Origin: JBPBPI01 sp050954885
Lineage (GTDB): Bacteria; Pseudomonadota; Alphaproteobacteria; Caedimonadales; Caedimonadaceae
Reading direction: 5' to 3'
Assembly (NCBI GenBank): GCA_050954885.1
Contig: JBPBPI010000127.1
Coordinates: forward strand, 1-27,523
Length of the DNA stretch: 27,523 bases
This document shows positions 8,568-16,604 of the stretch, piece by piece. A program made the position numbers and the translations under genes. The notes beneath the pieces were generated by a model that worked only from the letters and a program-made list of their open reading frames with translations, had not been told where the DNA came from and did no database searches. Numbering within the stretch: the stretch's first letter is position 1; every line of letters starts with the position of its first letter.

Positions 8568-9749
8568 TTGTCAATATGTCAAACTAAATTACCCTTATTA
8601 AAAGGTAAACGTATTCTTCAAGTCTTGCCTTCTTTAGGCCAAGGGGGCGTTGAGAGAGGCACATTAGAAGTCGCACAAGCGATCCAACAAGCTCAAGGTC
8701 ATGCTTGGGTTGCGTCAAATTCCGGTCCTCTCGTCGACAATCTTATAAAAATAAAGGCTCAACATTGTCATCTACCTTTAAAATCAAAGAACCCTTTTAC
8801 AATTTTTCTTAATATTTATCGTCTTTACAAATTGATTCGTCAAGAAAAAATCGATTTAATTCATGCACGTTCCAGAGCACCAGCATGGAGTGCCTTTTGG
8901 GCTGCACGTCTTGCGGGTATTCCATTTATGACCACTTTCCACGGTAGTTATAATTTTACCAATTTTTTGAAAAAATATTACAATTCAGTCATGGTTCGAG
9001 GCAACACTGTCATTGCTATTTCAACTTATATTTATGATCACATTTTAAAAAATTATCAAAATTATCGTCAATCAAATCAAATTACTATTATCCCGCGCGG
9101 TGTCGATCTTGACGTATTTAACAAAAATGATCCTACTCTTTTAAAGCGTATCCAAAGACTTAAAACAAAGTGGCAGATTGACGAAAATTATCCAATAATT
9201 TTATTGGTTGGCCGCCTGACACGTTGGAAAGGTCAAGAAACAGCTTTAAAATCTTTAGGATTTTTAAAAAACTTTAAGGGAATATTGGTTTGTCTTGGCT
9301 CAGACCAAGGCCGCATTTCATATCTAGAGTCTCTAAAGACGTTGGCAAAGAGCCTTGATATTCAAAACCGTGTTTATTTCATCCCCACATGCGATGATAT
9401 GCCGGCGGCCTATGCGATGGCGGATTTGGCTCTTCATACCTCAACGGATCCAGAAGCCTTTGGACGAACCATTATAGAGGCACAAAGCATGGGGAAATGT
9501 GTCATCGCCACGGCACATGGCGCGCCTGTTGACATTATCCAAGAGGGCATCACCGGCTATTTAATTGCGCCGCAAGATCCTCAAAAATTGGCAAATTCAA
9601 TTCAACATTATTTTACTTTATCATCTCAAGAGAAAGAAAATATATCGCGAGCAGCATTTGATCGAATAAAATCATTGTTTTCAAAGGATCAAATGATGGA
9701 AAAAACTTTAAAAGTTTATCAAGACCTTTTACAAAAGGGTAAATCTTAA
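8568..9749 (+). CDS. GT4-family glycosyltransferase
   Basis: The protein has 393 residues from TTG 8568, chosen because AAAGGA (8551-8556) precedes it and the conserved N-terminus KRILQVLPSLGQGGVER follows shortly. An upstream ATG in the same frame (8358) would run back across the divergent efflux gene and add unrelated hydrophobic sequence. GT-B fold features are the N-terminal glycine-rich GQGGVER, TTFHGSYN in the middle, IPRGVDLDVFN and ILLVGRLTRWKGQE at the start of the donor-binding domain, and EAFGRTIIEA, which contains the EX7E motif of retaining GT4 enzymes. It probably transfers a nucleotide-sugar residue to a lipopolysaccharide core or another envelope glycan, an inference strengthened by the GT9 gene 21 bases downstream. 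Confidence 0.92.
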   Translation: MSICQTKLPLLKGKRILQVLPSLGQGGVERGTLEVAQAIQQAQGHAWVASNSGPLVDNLIKIKAQHCHLPLKSKNPFTIFLNIYRLYKLIRQEKIDLIHARSRAPAWSAFWAARLAGIPFMTTFHGSYNFTNFLKKYYNSVMVRGNTVIAISTYIYDHILKNYQNYRQSNQITIIPRGVDLDVFNKNDPTLLKRIQRLKTKWQIDENYPIILLVGRLTRWKGQETALKSLGFLKNFKGILVCLGSDQGRISYLESLKTLAKSLDIQNRVYFIPTCDDMPAAYAMADLALHTSTDPEAFGRTIIEAQSMGKCVIATAHGAPVDIIQEGITGYLIAPQDPQKLANSIQHYFTLSSQEKENISRAAFDRIKSLFSKDQMMEKTLKVYQDLLQKGKS

Positions 9750-9770
9750 AAAATTATAAAAGAATTTTAC

Positions 9771-10706
9771 ATGAAAATTTTAATCCTGAAACACGGTGCC
9801 TTGGGTGACATGATCAACGCGACAGGGGCTTTTTCAGCCATCCGTCAAGCTTTTCCTCAAGATGAAATAACACTTCTAACAAGTTCCCGTTACGAAGATC
9901 TTGCGCATCAAATGAGATTTTTTAATCATGTTTGGCACGATGATCGTTCTAAAAATCCTCTGAACATATGGCGACTTTGTCGTAAGATAAGTCAGGAAAG
10001 ATTTGATTGGGTCTTTGATTTACAAAATTCAAGCAGGACATCATTTTATTTTTGGCTTTTGTCGCCAAAACCTTTTTGGTCAGGCATTGCTCCCGGATGC
10101 TCTCATCCTCAAACACGAGAAGATCGGCGTCTATTGCCGGCTTCTTTAAGATTTTGTGATCAATTAAAAATGGCGGGCCTGCCCTTAAATACATTAGAAA
10201 TATCACCGGATATGTCCTGGTTGAAGACCGATGTATCAAAGTTTGCGTTGCCTAAAAAATATGTTCTTTTGGTCCCCGGTAGCTCCCGCGGCGGTATTGT
10301 CAAAAGATGGCCTATCACGGGATATATTGACCTGGCTAAGGCGTTGATCACGGACGGTATAACACCGGTTTTGATTGGTGGTGATGATGAAAAAGAGGTT
10401 CTAGAGCATATTGCGTCTGATGCGCCTTTATGTTTGAATTTAGGCAATAAAACCAGTTTTTTAGAAGTTGGAGGACTTGCACGATATGCCGTGGCCACCA
10501 TTGGTAATGATACAGGTGCTGTTCATTTATCAGCAGCCATGGGATGTCCAACCCTAATTTTATGGTCTAATTTTTCGTCACCAGATGTTTTTGCCCCGCG
10601 GGGTGCCAATGTCCAGATTATGTATCAAGAGAATATATCAACCCTTACATCTGATACTGTTTACAAGGAATTTAAAGATTTTGTCAAAATTATTGCCATC
10701 AATTGA
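9771..10706 (+). CDS. GT9-family (heptosyltransferase-like) glycosyltransferase
   Basis: The protein has 311 residues. The N-terminus MKILILKHGALGDMI is the classical start of the ADP-heptose:LPS heptosyltransferase family. The C-terminal donor-binding half has LVPGSSRGGIVKRWP, a GG-D loop (VLIGGDDE) and GNDTGAVHLSAAMG, the hallmark D-T-G-x-x-H motif. The family adds heptose or related sugars to the lipopolysaccharide inner core at the cytoplasmic face of the inner membrane. Which position this one acts on cannot be told, so no waa symbol is assigned. AAAAGAA lies shortly before ATG 9771. It follows the GT4 gene by 21 bases and overlaps the sdhE reading frame at its 3' end. Confidence 0.93.
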   Translation: MKILILKHGALGDMINATGAFSAIRQAFPQDEITLLTSSRYEDLAHQMRFFNHVWHDDRSKNPLNIWRLCRKISQERFDWVFDLQNSSRTSFYFWLLSPKPFWSGIAPGCSHPQTREDRRLLPASLRFCDQLKMAGLPLNTLEISPDMSWLKTDVSKFALPKKYVLLVPGSSRGGIVKRWPITGYIDLAKALITDGITPVLIGGDDEKEVLEHIASDAPLCLNLGNKTSFLEVGGLARYAVATIGNDTGAVHLSAAMGCPTLILWSNFSSPDVFAPRGANVQIMYQENISTLTSDTVYKEFKDFVKIIAIN

Positions 10707-10977
10707 TGTTATATTGCCAAGAGAACTTTTATTAAAAAGAATTATCTATCGTGCGACCTATCGCGGTGGCAAAGAAGCCGATCAAATTTTTAAAAGTTTT
10801 GCGGATCAATTTCTCAAAGATTTTTCAGATCAAGACTTATATGATCTTGATAATTTGTTTCAAGAAGATGATAGCTTGATTTTTACCTGGCTTGCGGAAA
10901 TAGAAGATGTACCGGAATTATTTGACACTGCTGTTCTTAAAAAACTTCGGCATCATTTCAATTCTTTGCGCTATTAA
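10681..10977 (+). CDS. sdhE: succinate dehydrogenase assembly factor SdhE (FAD assembly factor, Sdh5 family)
   Basis: The product has about 98 residues, the normal size for a protein that promotes covalent FAD attachment to SdhA. The conserved core is visible: LLLKRIIYRATYRGGKEAD with the RGxxE motif (RGGKE), then SDQDLYDLDNLFQEDD, and FTWLAEIEDVP ahead of LKKLRHH. No ATG in this frame lies near the conserved region. TTG 10681, with AAGGAA 10 bases upstream (10665-10670), is the best start and overlaps the end of the GT9 gene by 26 bases; TTG 10693 and TTG 10714 are alternatives. The overlap suggests translation coupled to the glycosyltransferase, although the functions are unrelated. Confidence 0.88.
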   Translation: MSKLLPSIDVILPRELLLKRIIYRATYRGGKEADQIFKSFADQFLKDFSDQDLYDLDNLFQEDDSLIFTWLAEIEDVPELFDTAVLKKLRHHFNSLRY

Positions 10978-11055
10978 CTTTAAAAAATAAATGTCAGAAA
11001 AGTCAATTTTTTGTTTACCTCTGGCAAGAATATGATTATAAACACAAAGAATATC

Positions 11056-11092
11056 TAAAATGTTGATATAAGATCATCATATCAACATTTTA
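11056..11092 (+). terminator. perfect 14-base inverted repeat between sdhE and the prepilin genes
   Basis: TAAAATGTTGATAT (11056-11069) and ATATCAACATTTTA (11079-11092) are exact reverse complements around a 9-base loop AAGATCATC. The repeat lies 79 bases after sdhE and 38 bases before the prepilin ATG. It could be a low-GC terminator of the glycosyltransferase-sdhE unit (TCTTTAAT follows), a 5' UTR hairpin, or a dyad operator for the prepilin genes. The perfection of the stem makes chance less likely than for the other AT-rich repeats here. Confidence 0.45.
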
Positions 11093-11129
11093 TCTTTAAT
11101 AATCGACCAGATTGAAAATTAATATTGAT

Positions 11130-11876
11130 ATGCCGATCCCAAGAAATAATAAAATATCCAATTTTCAAAAGCACTTTATAAAATCATCCGGTCCTTTAGA
11201 TGCAGGATTTGCTTTGGTTGAAATGACAATTACCCTAATTATCATCGGCTTAATTGTCAGCTGCGTCATTATAAAAGGTCCGGGTTTGATTGAAATGGCG
11301 CGGTTGAATAAAGATTATTCTCAAGTCAATGAAATTAAAATAGCCGTATCGCGATTTCAAGATCAATTTAACGCATTGCCGGGTGATTACAGTGAAGCCA
11401 AAGCAAATATCGACAATAGTTTAATCGATGGCAATCAAAACGGCCTTATTGAAGGTGATGGTCTCGATCCTAAGTCAAAAGCAGGTCAATTTTGGGCACA
11501 TTTGTCAGCCAAAGATCTTATCTCTAATGCGGGATCTGTTAAGACGAATGGAACCGATATGTCTAAATCTGAGATGAATTTTGGCAGCGGTGCCCCGAGT
11601 GCTAAGATAGGGGGCGGATTTACTGTTCAAAGCAATCCAACGGAAGATATGCCTGGATTATGGTTGGTGTTGGGGGCCAAGAATGGCACCAAGGGAGATG
11701 GTGCTTTACTGACACCTTCTCAAGCCAAACAATTGGCGGATAAAATAGACAGCAGCAATCCCCCTACAGGAGATGTTCGGGCACTTTCAGGATCTGGCAA
11801 ACAATGTTTAACTGACCAAAGAACCTTTAATACCAGCCTTAAAGAAGCGGCTTGTGTGTTATATTTTAAGCTCTAA
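11130..11876 (+). CDS. type II/IV prepilin-like protein with an EF-hand-like loop
   Basis: The product has 248 residues from ATG 11130; TTG 11112 would add six. Neither start has a clear Shine-Dalgarno. A class III prepilin signal is plain: SSGPLDAG/FALVEMT with cleavage after Gly, Phe at +1, Glu at +5, and the hydrophobic helix ITLIIIGLIVSCVII. The leader of about 26 residues is long for this class. After the helix, FNALPGDYSEA matches a conserved segment seen in bacterial pseudopilins. DGNQNGLIEGD then looks like a calcium-binding EF-hand-like loop (D-x-N-x-N-G-x-I-x-x-D). Two cysteines near the C-terminus could form a disulphide. It is probably a pilin or pseudopilin subunit for the GspE/GspF machine encoded on the other strand. 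Confidence 0.82.
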   Translation: MPIPRNNKISNFQKHFIKSSGPLDAGFALVEMTITLIIIGLIVSCVIIKGPGLIEMARLNKDYSQVNEIKIAVSRFQDQFNALPGDYSEAKANIDNSLIDGNQNGLIEGDGLDPKSKAGQFWAHLSAKDLISNAGSVKTNGTDMSKSEMNFGSGAPSAKIGGGFTVQSNPTEDMPGLWLVLGAKNGTKGDGALLTPSQAKQLADKIDSSNPPTGDVRALSGSGKQCLTDQRTFNTSLKEAACVLYFKL

Positions 11877-13088
11877 ATGTCTAAAAAACCAGATCAGATG
11901 TTTTCTTCCCAGGCTGGGTTTTCACTTCTTGAAATGACGATTGTTCTGGGGATTTTAGGTATCTTAAGTACTTTTGCTCTGCCTAAAATTTCAGCATACC
12001 GACATCATCGTGCCTTTTGTGCGACCCAAGACCATCAAGAACGTGTTATCAAGGGTTTAGAATCTTATTTAGTGCATCACGGATATCTTCCCAGGCCTGA
12101 TAATTTTTCAGACACGAATTCAGAACAATTTCCACAATCTGGTTCATCTGATTCAAAAGATAAATCAAAAAATGTCATAGGTGCCGTCCCTTATGACGAC
12201 TTAGGTTTACCAGAGAGTGTGACCAAAGATGGTTACGGTAACCTTATGACCTATGTCGTGGCCCATGATGCTTGTATACAAAACAATCAAAAAGATGGAT
12301 CTCTGCCTTTTTGCAAATCCTATAGTATGGAAGAAAATAATCTCATTAAAATTTCAGATGGCAAAAACAATACAGACGCATCAGATCCTAAAATGTTGTT
12401 AAAAAATGTTGTTAAAAATGAATTTCAAGAGGAAGTTCAAGATAAATCTCAAGGTAAATCCATTCGTTACAACGAAGATAATTTTTATGACAAGAATACT
12501 GAAAATTATATCACTTTTGCGATCATCAGTCATGGCCCCGAGGGGCCTCATCATGCAGGCAGTCCAGAAGAAGAAAAAAATAATAAAGCTCACTTTGATC
12601 AACATAAAATTAGCTTGTCAATAAGACCATATTCGGTGAATCCCACCAAACTTTTTCGTCATCAAATTGTTTGGGGAACACAACAAGAGTTTGCGGGATT
12701 TTGTAAGTCTCAAAAAATTATCAAGTCTTTTGATCGATTTCATCAAACTTTTGCAGAACTTAAACATTTTGCAGACACAATGGAAAAATCCTCTGACATC
12801 TTTAAAAAATTAGAATATTTGATATCCGGCGGAAACGGCCAACCCCTTGATCAAAAAGAATCGTCAAGTTTACTTAAACTCAAGGATAGCGATGATCAAT
12901 TGGGGCAAGATACAACGCTGTCTGAATCTCAAAAAAAGTCTGATTTGCCAGAGATACCCTCTGGTAGAAAACTCAATCGGGAACCAATAAATAATTCTAC
13001 GAATGTTCCATTAGAAAGGAAAATAGATAAAGGGTCGAATGATCATGATCCTTTAAATTCTCATCCTTCGTCTGGCGAAATTTATTAA
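11877..13088 (+). CDS. large prepilin-like protein with a long polar C-terminal extension
   Basis: The product has 403 residues. ATG 11877 follows the TAA of the preceding prepilin gene directly, so the two are cotranscribed and probably coupled. The prepilin signal is QAG/FSLLEMTIVLGILGIL, with Glu at +5 after a short 14-residue leader. The early mature region has Cys-containing FCATQDHQERVIKGLESYL and HGYLPRP, resembling other pseudopilins. From about residue 290 the sequence becomes low-complexity, rich in Ser, Asp, Lys and Gln, ending NSHPSSGEIY. The length is well above the usual 130-200 residues of minor pseudopilins, as in tip-type pseudopilins that carry extra domains. Its 3' end overlaps the convergent PilP/MshK-like gene by four bases. 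Confidence 0.8.
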   Translation: MSKKPDQMFSSQAGFSLLEMTIVLGILGILSTFALPKISAYRHHRAFCATQDHQERVIKGLESYLVHHGYLPRPDNFSDTNSEQFPQSGSSDSKDKSKNVIGAVPYDDLGLPESVTKDGYGNLMTYVVAHDACIQNNQKDGSLPFCKSYSMEENNLIKISDGKNNTDASDPKMLLKNVVKNEFQEEVQDKSQGKSIRYNEDNFYDKNTENYITFAIISHGPEGPHHAGSPEEEKNNKAHFDQHKISLSIRPYSVNPTKLFRHQIVWGTQQEFAGFCKSQKIIKSFDRFHQTFAELKHFADTMEKSSDIFKKLEYLISGGNGQPLDQKESSSLLKLKDSDDQLGQDTTLSESQKKSDLPEIPSGRKLNREPINNSTNVPLERKIDKGSNDHDPLNSHPSSGEIY

Positions 13089-13492
13089 CCCTCTAAAATC
13101 TGATTCAATGTCACATCATAAGATTGATTGGGCCGTAGTTGAATACGATGAATTTTTCCCTGGTGTGTCCAATCTAAAATCACATATTCTGGCGTCACGC
13201 GTTGAATTTTATAAAGTGGATGAGGCTCACTGGGGCTGATGGTATGATCATTAATCCACAGCGTCCATGTCTGAGGACTCGAATAAAATAATGCCTTAAG
13301 ATGTATTTTATGTGTGTGTTGAGGCTTGGTACTTTTTTTGGCTTTTGCCTCTTGTTCGATCAACTCATTATTTGTGTAAAACAAGGAAAATTTATTGTTA
13401 TCAACAGTTTGCGTATCTTGATTTGATCGTGCTGCCAATGGAAATGTTGCTAATAAAAACAAATAATGAAAAATTATCTTCATGGTATCCAA
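13085..13492 (-). CDS. exported PilP/MshK-like protein (pilus or secretion assembly)
   Basis: The 135-residue product begins MDTMKIIFHYLFLLATFPLAA, a signal peptide or membrane anchor, followed by a polar linker and a compact beta-rich C-terminal domain (ALFYSSPQTWTLWINDH, VTPEYVILDW, RIQLRPNQSYD). This architecture and its last position in an operon after PilM/N- and PilO-like genes match PilP, MshK or the GspC homology-region domain, which link inner-membrane platform proteins to the secretin. The identification rests on architecture and order, not on a diagnostic motif. The start overlaps the upstream gene by 13 bases; the ATG three codons in is an alternative. Confidence 0.6.
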   Translation of the reverse strand: MDTMKIIFHYLFLLATFPLAARSNQDTQTVDNNKFSLFYTNNELIEQEAKAKKSTKPQHTHKIHLKALFYSSPQTWTLWINDHTISPSEPHPLYKIQRVTPEYVILDWTHQGKIHRIQLRPNQSYDVTLNQILEG

Positions 13493-14058
13493 ACCGTGGA
13501 GGAATCAAAAGTGATCACATAAAAATGATAAAATCCAGACACTTGATTACCTAAATTCTTGTCAGATAACGAAGAATCAGAACGCGTCAGCGACAATTGT
13601 TCCGGCACAATCAAACCTGGTAACTTGCTGGGAAGTGTTTCAATAAATTGAAAAATAGCTTGGTCCTGATGATGCTCAAATTCAACTATTATTTTATACC
13701 AGTGTAAGGGAACATTATTTGGTGACGGCCTATCAACTTGTTTAAGTTGATAGGTGAGTTTTTGAAGTCCACTGCTATCCCACAATTCTTCTAAAACAGA
13801 TTCCAAAGTATCAGGATTACCCATCGAAAAAAGACCTGATTTTTGTATTTGCTGAAATTCTGTCATAATTTTTTCACGTAGCAATTTTTTTTGCCTCGCT
13901 TGATTGATTTTTTGACGCAAGTTTTGACGTTCTTGACCTAAAATTTCAATATCTGTTTGATATAGTTCTATTTGTTTTTGTGTCATAAGCCAAGCAATGA
14001 TGCACAATAACAGACAAATATAGTGACCAAAATTTTTCACCCTCAATCTTAAGGTCAT
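13480..14058 (-). CDS. PilO/GspM-like inner-membrane platform protein
   Basis: The product has 192 residues: a short cytoplasmic N-terminus, one transmembrane helix (about residues 10-26, HYICLLLCIIAWLM), a long coiled coil (about 28-72, rich in Gln/Lys/Glu) and a C-terminal domain with alternating strand and helix segments (LHWYKIIVEFEHHQDQAIFQFIE), consistent with the ferredoxin-like domain of PilO/GspM. In such systems the protein pairs with PilN or GspL. Its ATG overlaps the TGA of the upstream PilM/N-like gene by four bases (ATGA), a sign of translational coupling. Confidence 0.7.
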   Translation of the reverse strand: MTLRLRVKNFGHYICLLLCIIAWLMTQKQIELYQTDIEILGQERQNLRQKINQARQKKLLREKIMTEFQQIQKSGLFSMGNPDTLESVLEELWDSSGLQKLTYQLKQVDRPSPNNVPLHWYKIIVEFEHHQDQAIFQFIETLPSKLPGLIVPEQLSLTRSDSSLSDKNLGNQVSGFYHFYVITFDSSTVWIP

Positions 14059-15413
14059 GGTTTTTCGACCATTTCAAGAAAACCAGCGGTTGTATTTTCG
14101 TCAAATTCAAAAATTTGCTGCGGATCAGAGGTTTCAAAAATCGGTGGTTTTATCCAAATTTTTATCGTTTGATCTTTGGGAAAATCTTTTTTAAGTTGGC
14201 TTTCAAAACTTTTAAGTCTGTCGGCCGTAGGTCCTATGATAGCCAAAATTAGACTTTGAATGGGTGTTTTTTGCTGATTAATCTCTGGGTATAAGGTTAG
14301 CGTATGATCTAGAGAATCAATTATAATTTTGCCCTGCAGCCAAATCAATTCATGACATCGTATGTGATCTTTGACATAAAAGGAAAGTTTTTTAAGTTTA
14401 GACAAAGGATTGATCGTCCAAGGTTTGAAAGAATTTAAGGTATCAACCACGGCTTTCTTTTGGTCAAACTGTTTGATCTGCGCTGCTGATTCTTTGGCGT
14501 GTTCAAAGGACTTATATTGTTTTCGACAAATGTCAACAGACGTCATCAACTCTTGATACTGGCGATTCAATGCCCAGATTTCAACGCTATCTTTAACAAA
14601 AAAACCAAATAAAATCAGCGATATTGCATACGTAAAAATCTTTAACTTTTTGAGCATGGTTTTATTATAAAACCAACGCGCTGACAGTGTACTTTTACAA
14701 GGAAGTGATGGATTTAGATAACCCACATAGTTTTCCACAAGACTTTGTTCAAATAAGTGTGGTTGATAAACGTCAATGCCATCAGGTGAATTCGGCCCCC
14801 ACCATTTAACCGCAAGTGTTTGAGAATTTGCTTGAAAATGACGTTCCAAGTATCTTTTAAGAGCATCAATTTCACCATTTCGGAAATTTACATCAAATAA
14901 TAAATCTTGATCAACCAAACGAACAAAATGAAGCTGGTTTTCTTTCACATAAATTTCATAAATTTGTCCAAAACGTGTTGGCGCCAGTAAACATCCCTCG
15001 CCATTTTCAAAAATATTGAATCTCGTAACTTCACCGATAAACGCCCCTAAACGTCCTTGAAAGTGAATCAAATCTTGATTCAAATCTCCTGAAAATTTAA
15101 GGCCTGTAAAACTTGTGTCTGATCGCCAACAACTGGCAATCCATTTTGTACTTTTAAAACGTTGACTTAAGGCATGACATAAAAACGCAGATCGATCAAA
15201 ATATTTAAGTTTGGGCGCATGACCCAAATACAGGTCTTGAATAGGATATGCCACCAAAACATCGGTGGCGAGATTTAAAACTTTATCGTCAATTTCGTGA
15301 CAATAAAATTCAGAGGCTTTACATGCTGACCATCGGAATCGATAAAGTACATACCCTTTTGGGTATAAAATAACAATGTTTCGAAAGGGTAATAAAAATC
15401 CAAATCTTTTCAT
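14055..15413 (-). CDS. GspL-like or fused PilM-PilN-like protein
   Basis: The product has 452 residues. An N-terminal cytoplasmic part of about 250 residues is followed by one transmembrane helix (about 257-275, LKIFTYAISLILFGFFVKD) and a periplasmic part with a coiled coil and a predicted alpha/beta domain (SLILAIIGPTADRLKSFESQ). This is the architecture of GspL, or of PilM and PilN joined in one chain. The N-terminal region occupies the place of the actin-like domain but shows no obvious nucleotide-binding phosphate motifs, so it may be degenerate. Its start overlaps the gspF stop by four bases (ATGA) and its stop overlaps the PilO-like start in the same way, placing it in the platform operon. 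Confidence 0.65.
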   Translation of the reverse strand: MKRFGFLLPFRNIVILYPKGYVLYRFRWSACKASEFYCHEIDDKVLNLATDVLVAYPIQDLYLGHAPKLKYFDRSAFLCHALSQRFKSTKWIASCWRSDTSFTGLKFSGDLNQDLIHFQGRLGAFIGEVTRFNIFENGEGCLLAPTRFGQIYEIYVKENQLHFVRLVDQDLLFDVNFRNGEIDALKRYLERHFQANSQTLAVKWWGPNSPDGIDVYQPHLFEQSLVENYVGYLNPSLPCKSTLSARWFYNKTMLKKLKIFTYAISLILFGFFVKDSVEIWALNRQYQELMTSVDICRKQYKSFEHAKESAAQIKQFDQKKAVVDTLNSFKPWTINPLSKLKKLSFYVKDHIRCHELIWLQGKIIIDSLDHTLTLYPEINQQKTPIQSLILAIIGPTADRLKSFESQLKKDFPKDQTIKIWIKPPIFETSDPQQIFEFDENTTAGFLEMVEKP

Positions 15414-16601
15414 GGTATAATGATCATATCGTCATAAAGGGGCAAAAAGATCGCCACAACAATCCACCCTAAAAGTGTTCCTAAAAAGATAATCAAGATA
15501 GGTTCAAGAGTTTTGATAAATTGTTCTGAAAATTGGTCGATATCGCGTTTTAAAAAATGAAGACCATGATCCAATGTTTGGCTTAATTGACCGGTATGCT
15601 CTCCTGTTAAAATCAGACGTCCAATGAGGGGATCTAATGTCAATTGACGTTGCCAGCTTTCCGACAAAGAAAATCCATTTAAAATATCTTGACGAACTTG
15701 ACCAAGTTGTTGTTGCAAATAAAGATTTTGAACATTTTTGGTGGCCGCATCTAAGGCATCAATTAAGAGAAATATTGGCTTTAATCAATGAAATAAACAC
15801 TTGTAAAAAACGATGTAGGTCGATCTTTTTTATAATTTTTCCAACGGCGGGAAGACCCATATAAATCTGATGAATTTTTAAGGTTCCTTGCGACGATAAA
15901 AAACGAATACTTAAAACTGTCGTCACCAATAAAAAAATCACACAAAGGATACTTTGTATAATCAAGGCTGAATGTTCTGAGACCATAAAAAGAAAACGGG
16001 TTGAAAAGGATAACTCTTTATGAAGACTTGTAAAAAAATCAGCCATTTGAGGAATAGTCCAAGTAAACATTAAACCAATAAGTCCCAACACAACGGCTGA
16101 GAGAATAAAAGGATATTGTAATGATGTCCAAATTTGATTTTTTAACCCATATTGCCATTTAAATAATTGGGCCAATTGATCAAAAATAGTTGTCAAAGAG
16201 CCTATTTTCTCCCCTGCTTCAATCATTGAACAAACTATGGGATCAAAAGCATTGGGGATATAGGCAAAAGATTTTGATAATGACAGACCTGATTGAAAGA
16301 CATCAATAATTTGGATCAAAGATTGTTTGAGGCTATTATTTTCTGTGGCATCTCTCAATAACTCTAAAGACTGTAAAATTGTCAGTCCTGCCCGGTTAAA
16401 GATGGCCATTTGAAGACAAAATTCTTCTAAAAGAGGCAAAGAAAACTTTTTAAATCGTGCCTGATATCGTGTTGAAGATATTTTAATAAGTTGAAATTTC
16501 TGTTGATCGAGCGCATTTTTTAAAGATAATTCATTTAAACTTTGTAAAATACCTTTAACCACAACACCGGTTTCACTTATGGCTTTATATCCATACTTCA
16601 T
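15410..16601 (-). pseudogene. gspF: GspF/PilC-family platform protein, reading frame broken once
   Basis: Two adjacent frames make one complete GspF of about 396 residues, the normal length. The 5' part (16601 to 15759) starts MKYGYKAISETGVVVKG and contains the first T2SSF domain (FCLQMAIFNRAGLTILQSLE, MIEAGEKIGSL) and a membrane helix region. The 3' part, usually called from 15718 to 15410, holds the end of the second domain (ILTGEHTGQLSQTLDHG) and the final helix (ILIIFLGTLLGWIVVAIFLP). On the minus strand the junction reads CTTAATTGATGCC; removing one A restores ISLIDALDAATKNVQ, which fits the family. The extra base lies near 15759-15766 and is not in a long homopolymer. It may be a real frameshift or a sequencing error. 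Confidence 0.85.
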
Positions 16602-16604
16602 CGC

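Noticed and set aside
9949..10551. Minus-strand open frames across the GT9 gene
   Set aside because: They are antisense shadows of a well-conserved glycosyltransferase; their sequences resemble no protein family.
12399..12624. Short open frames on both strands inside the second prepilin gene
   Set aside because: Low-complexity shadows in AT-rich sequence, without starts that have ribosome binding sites.
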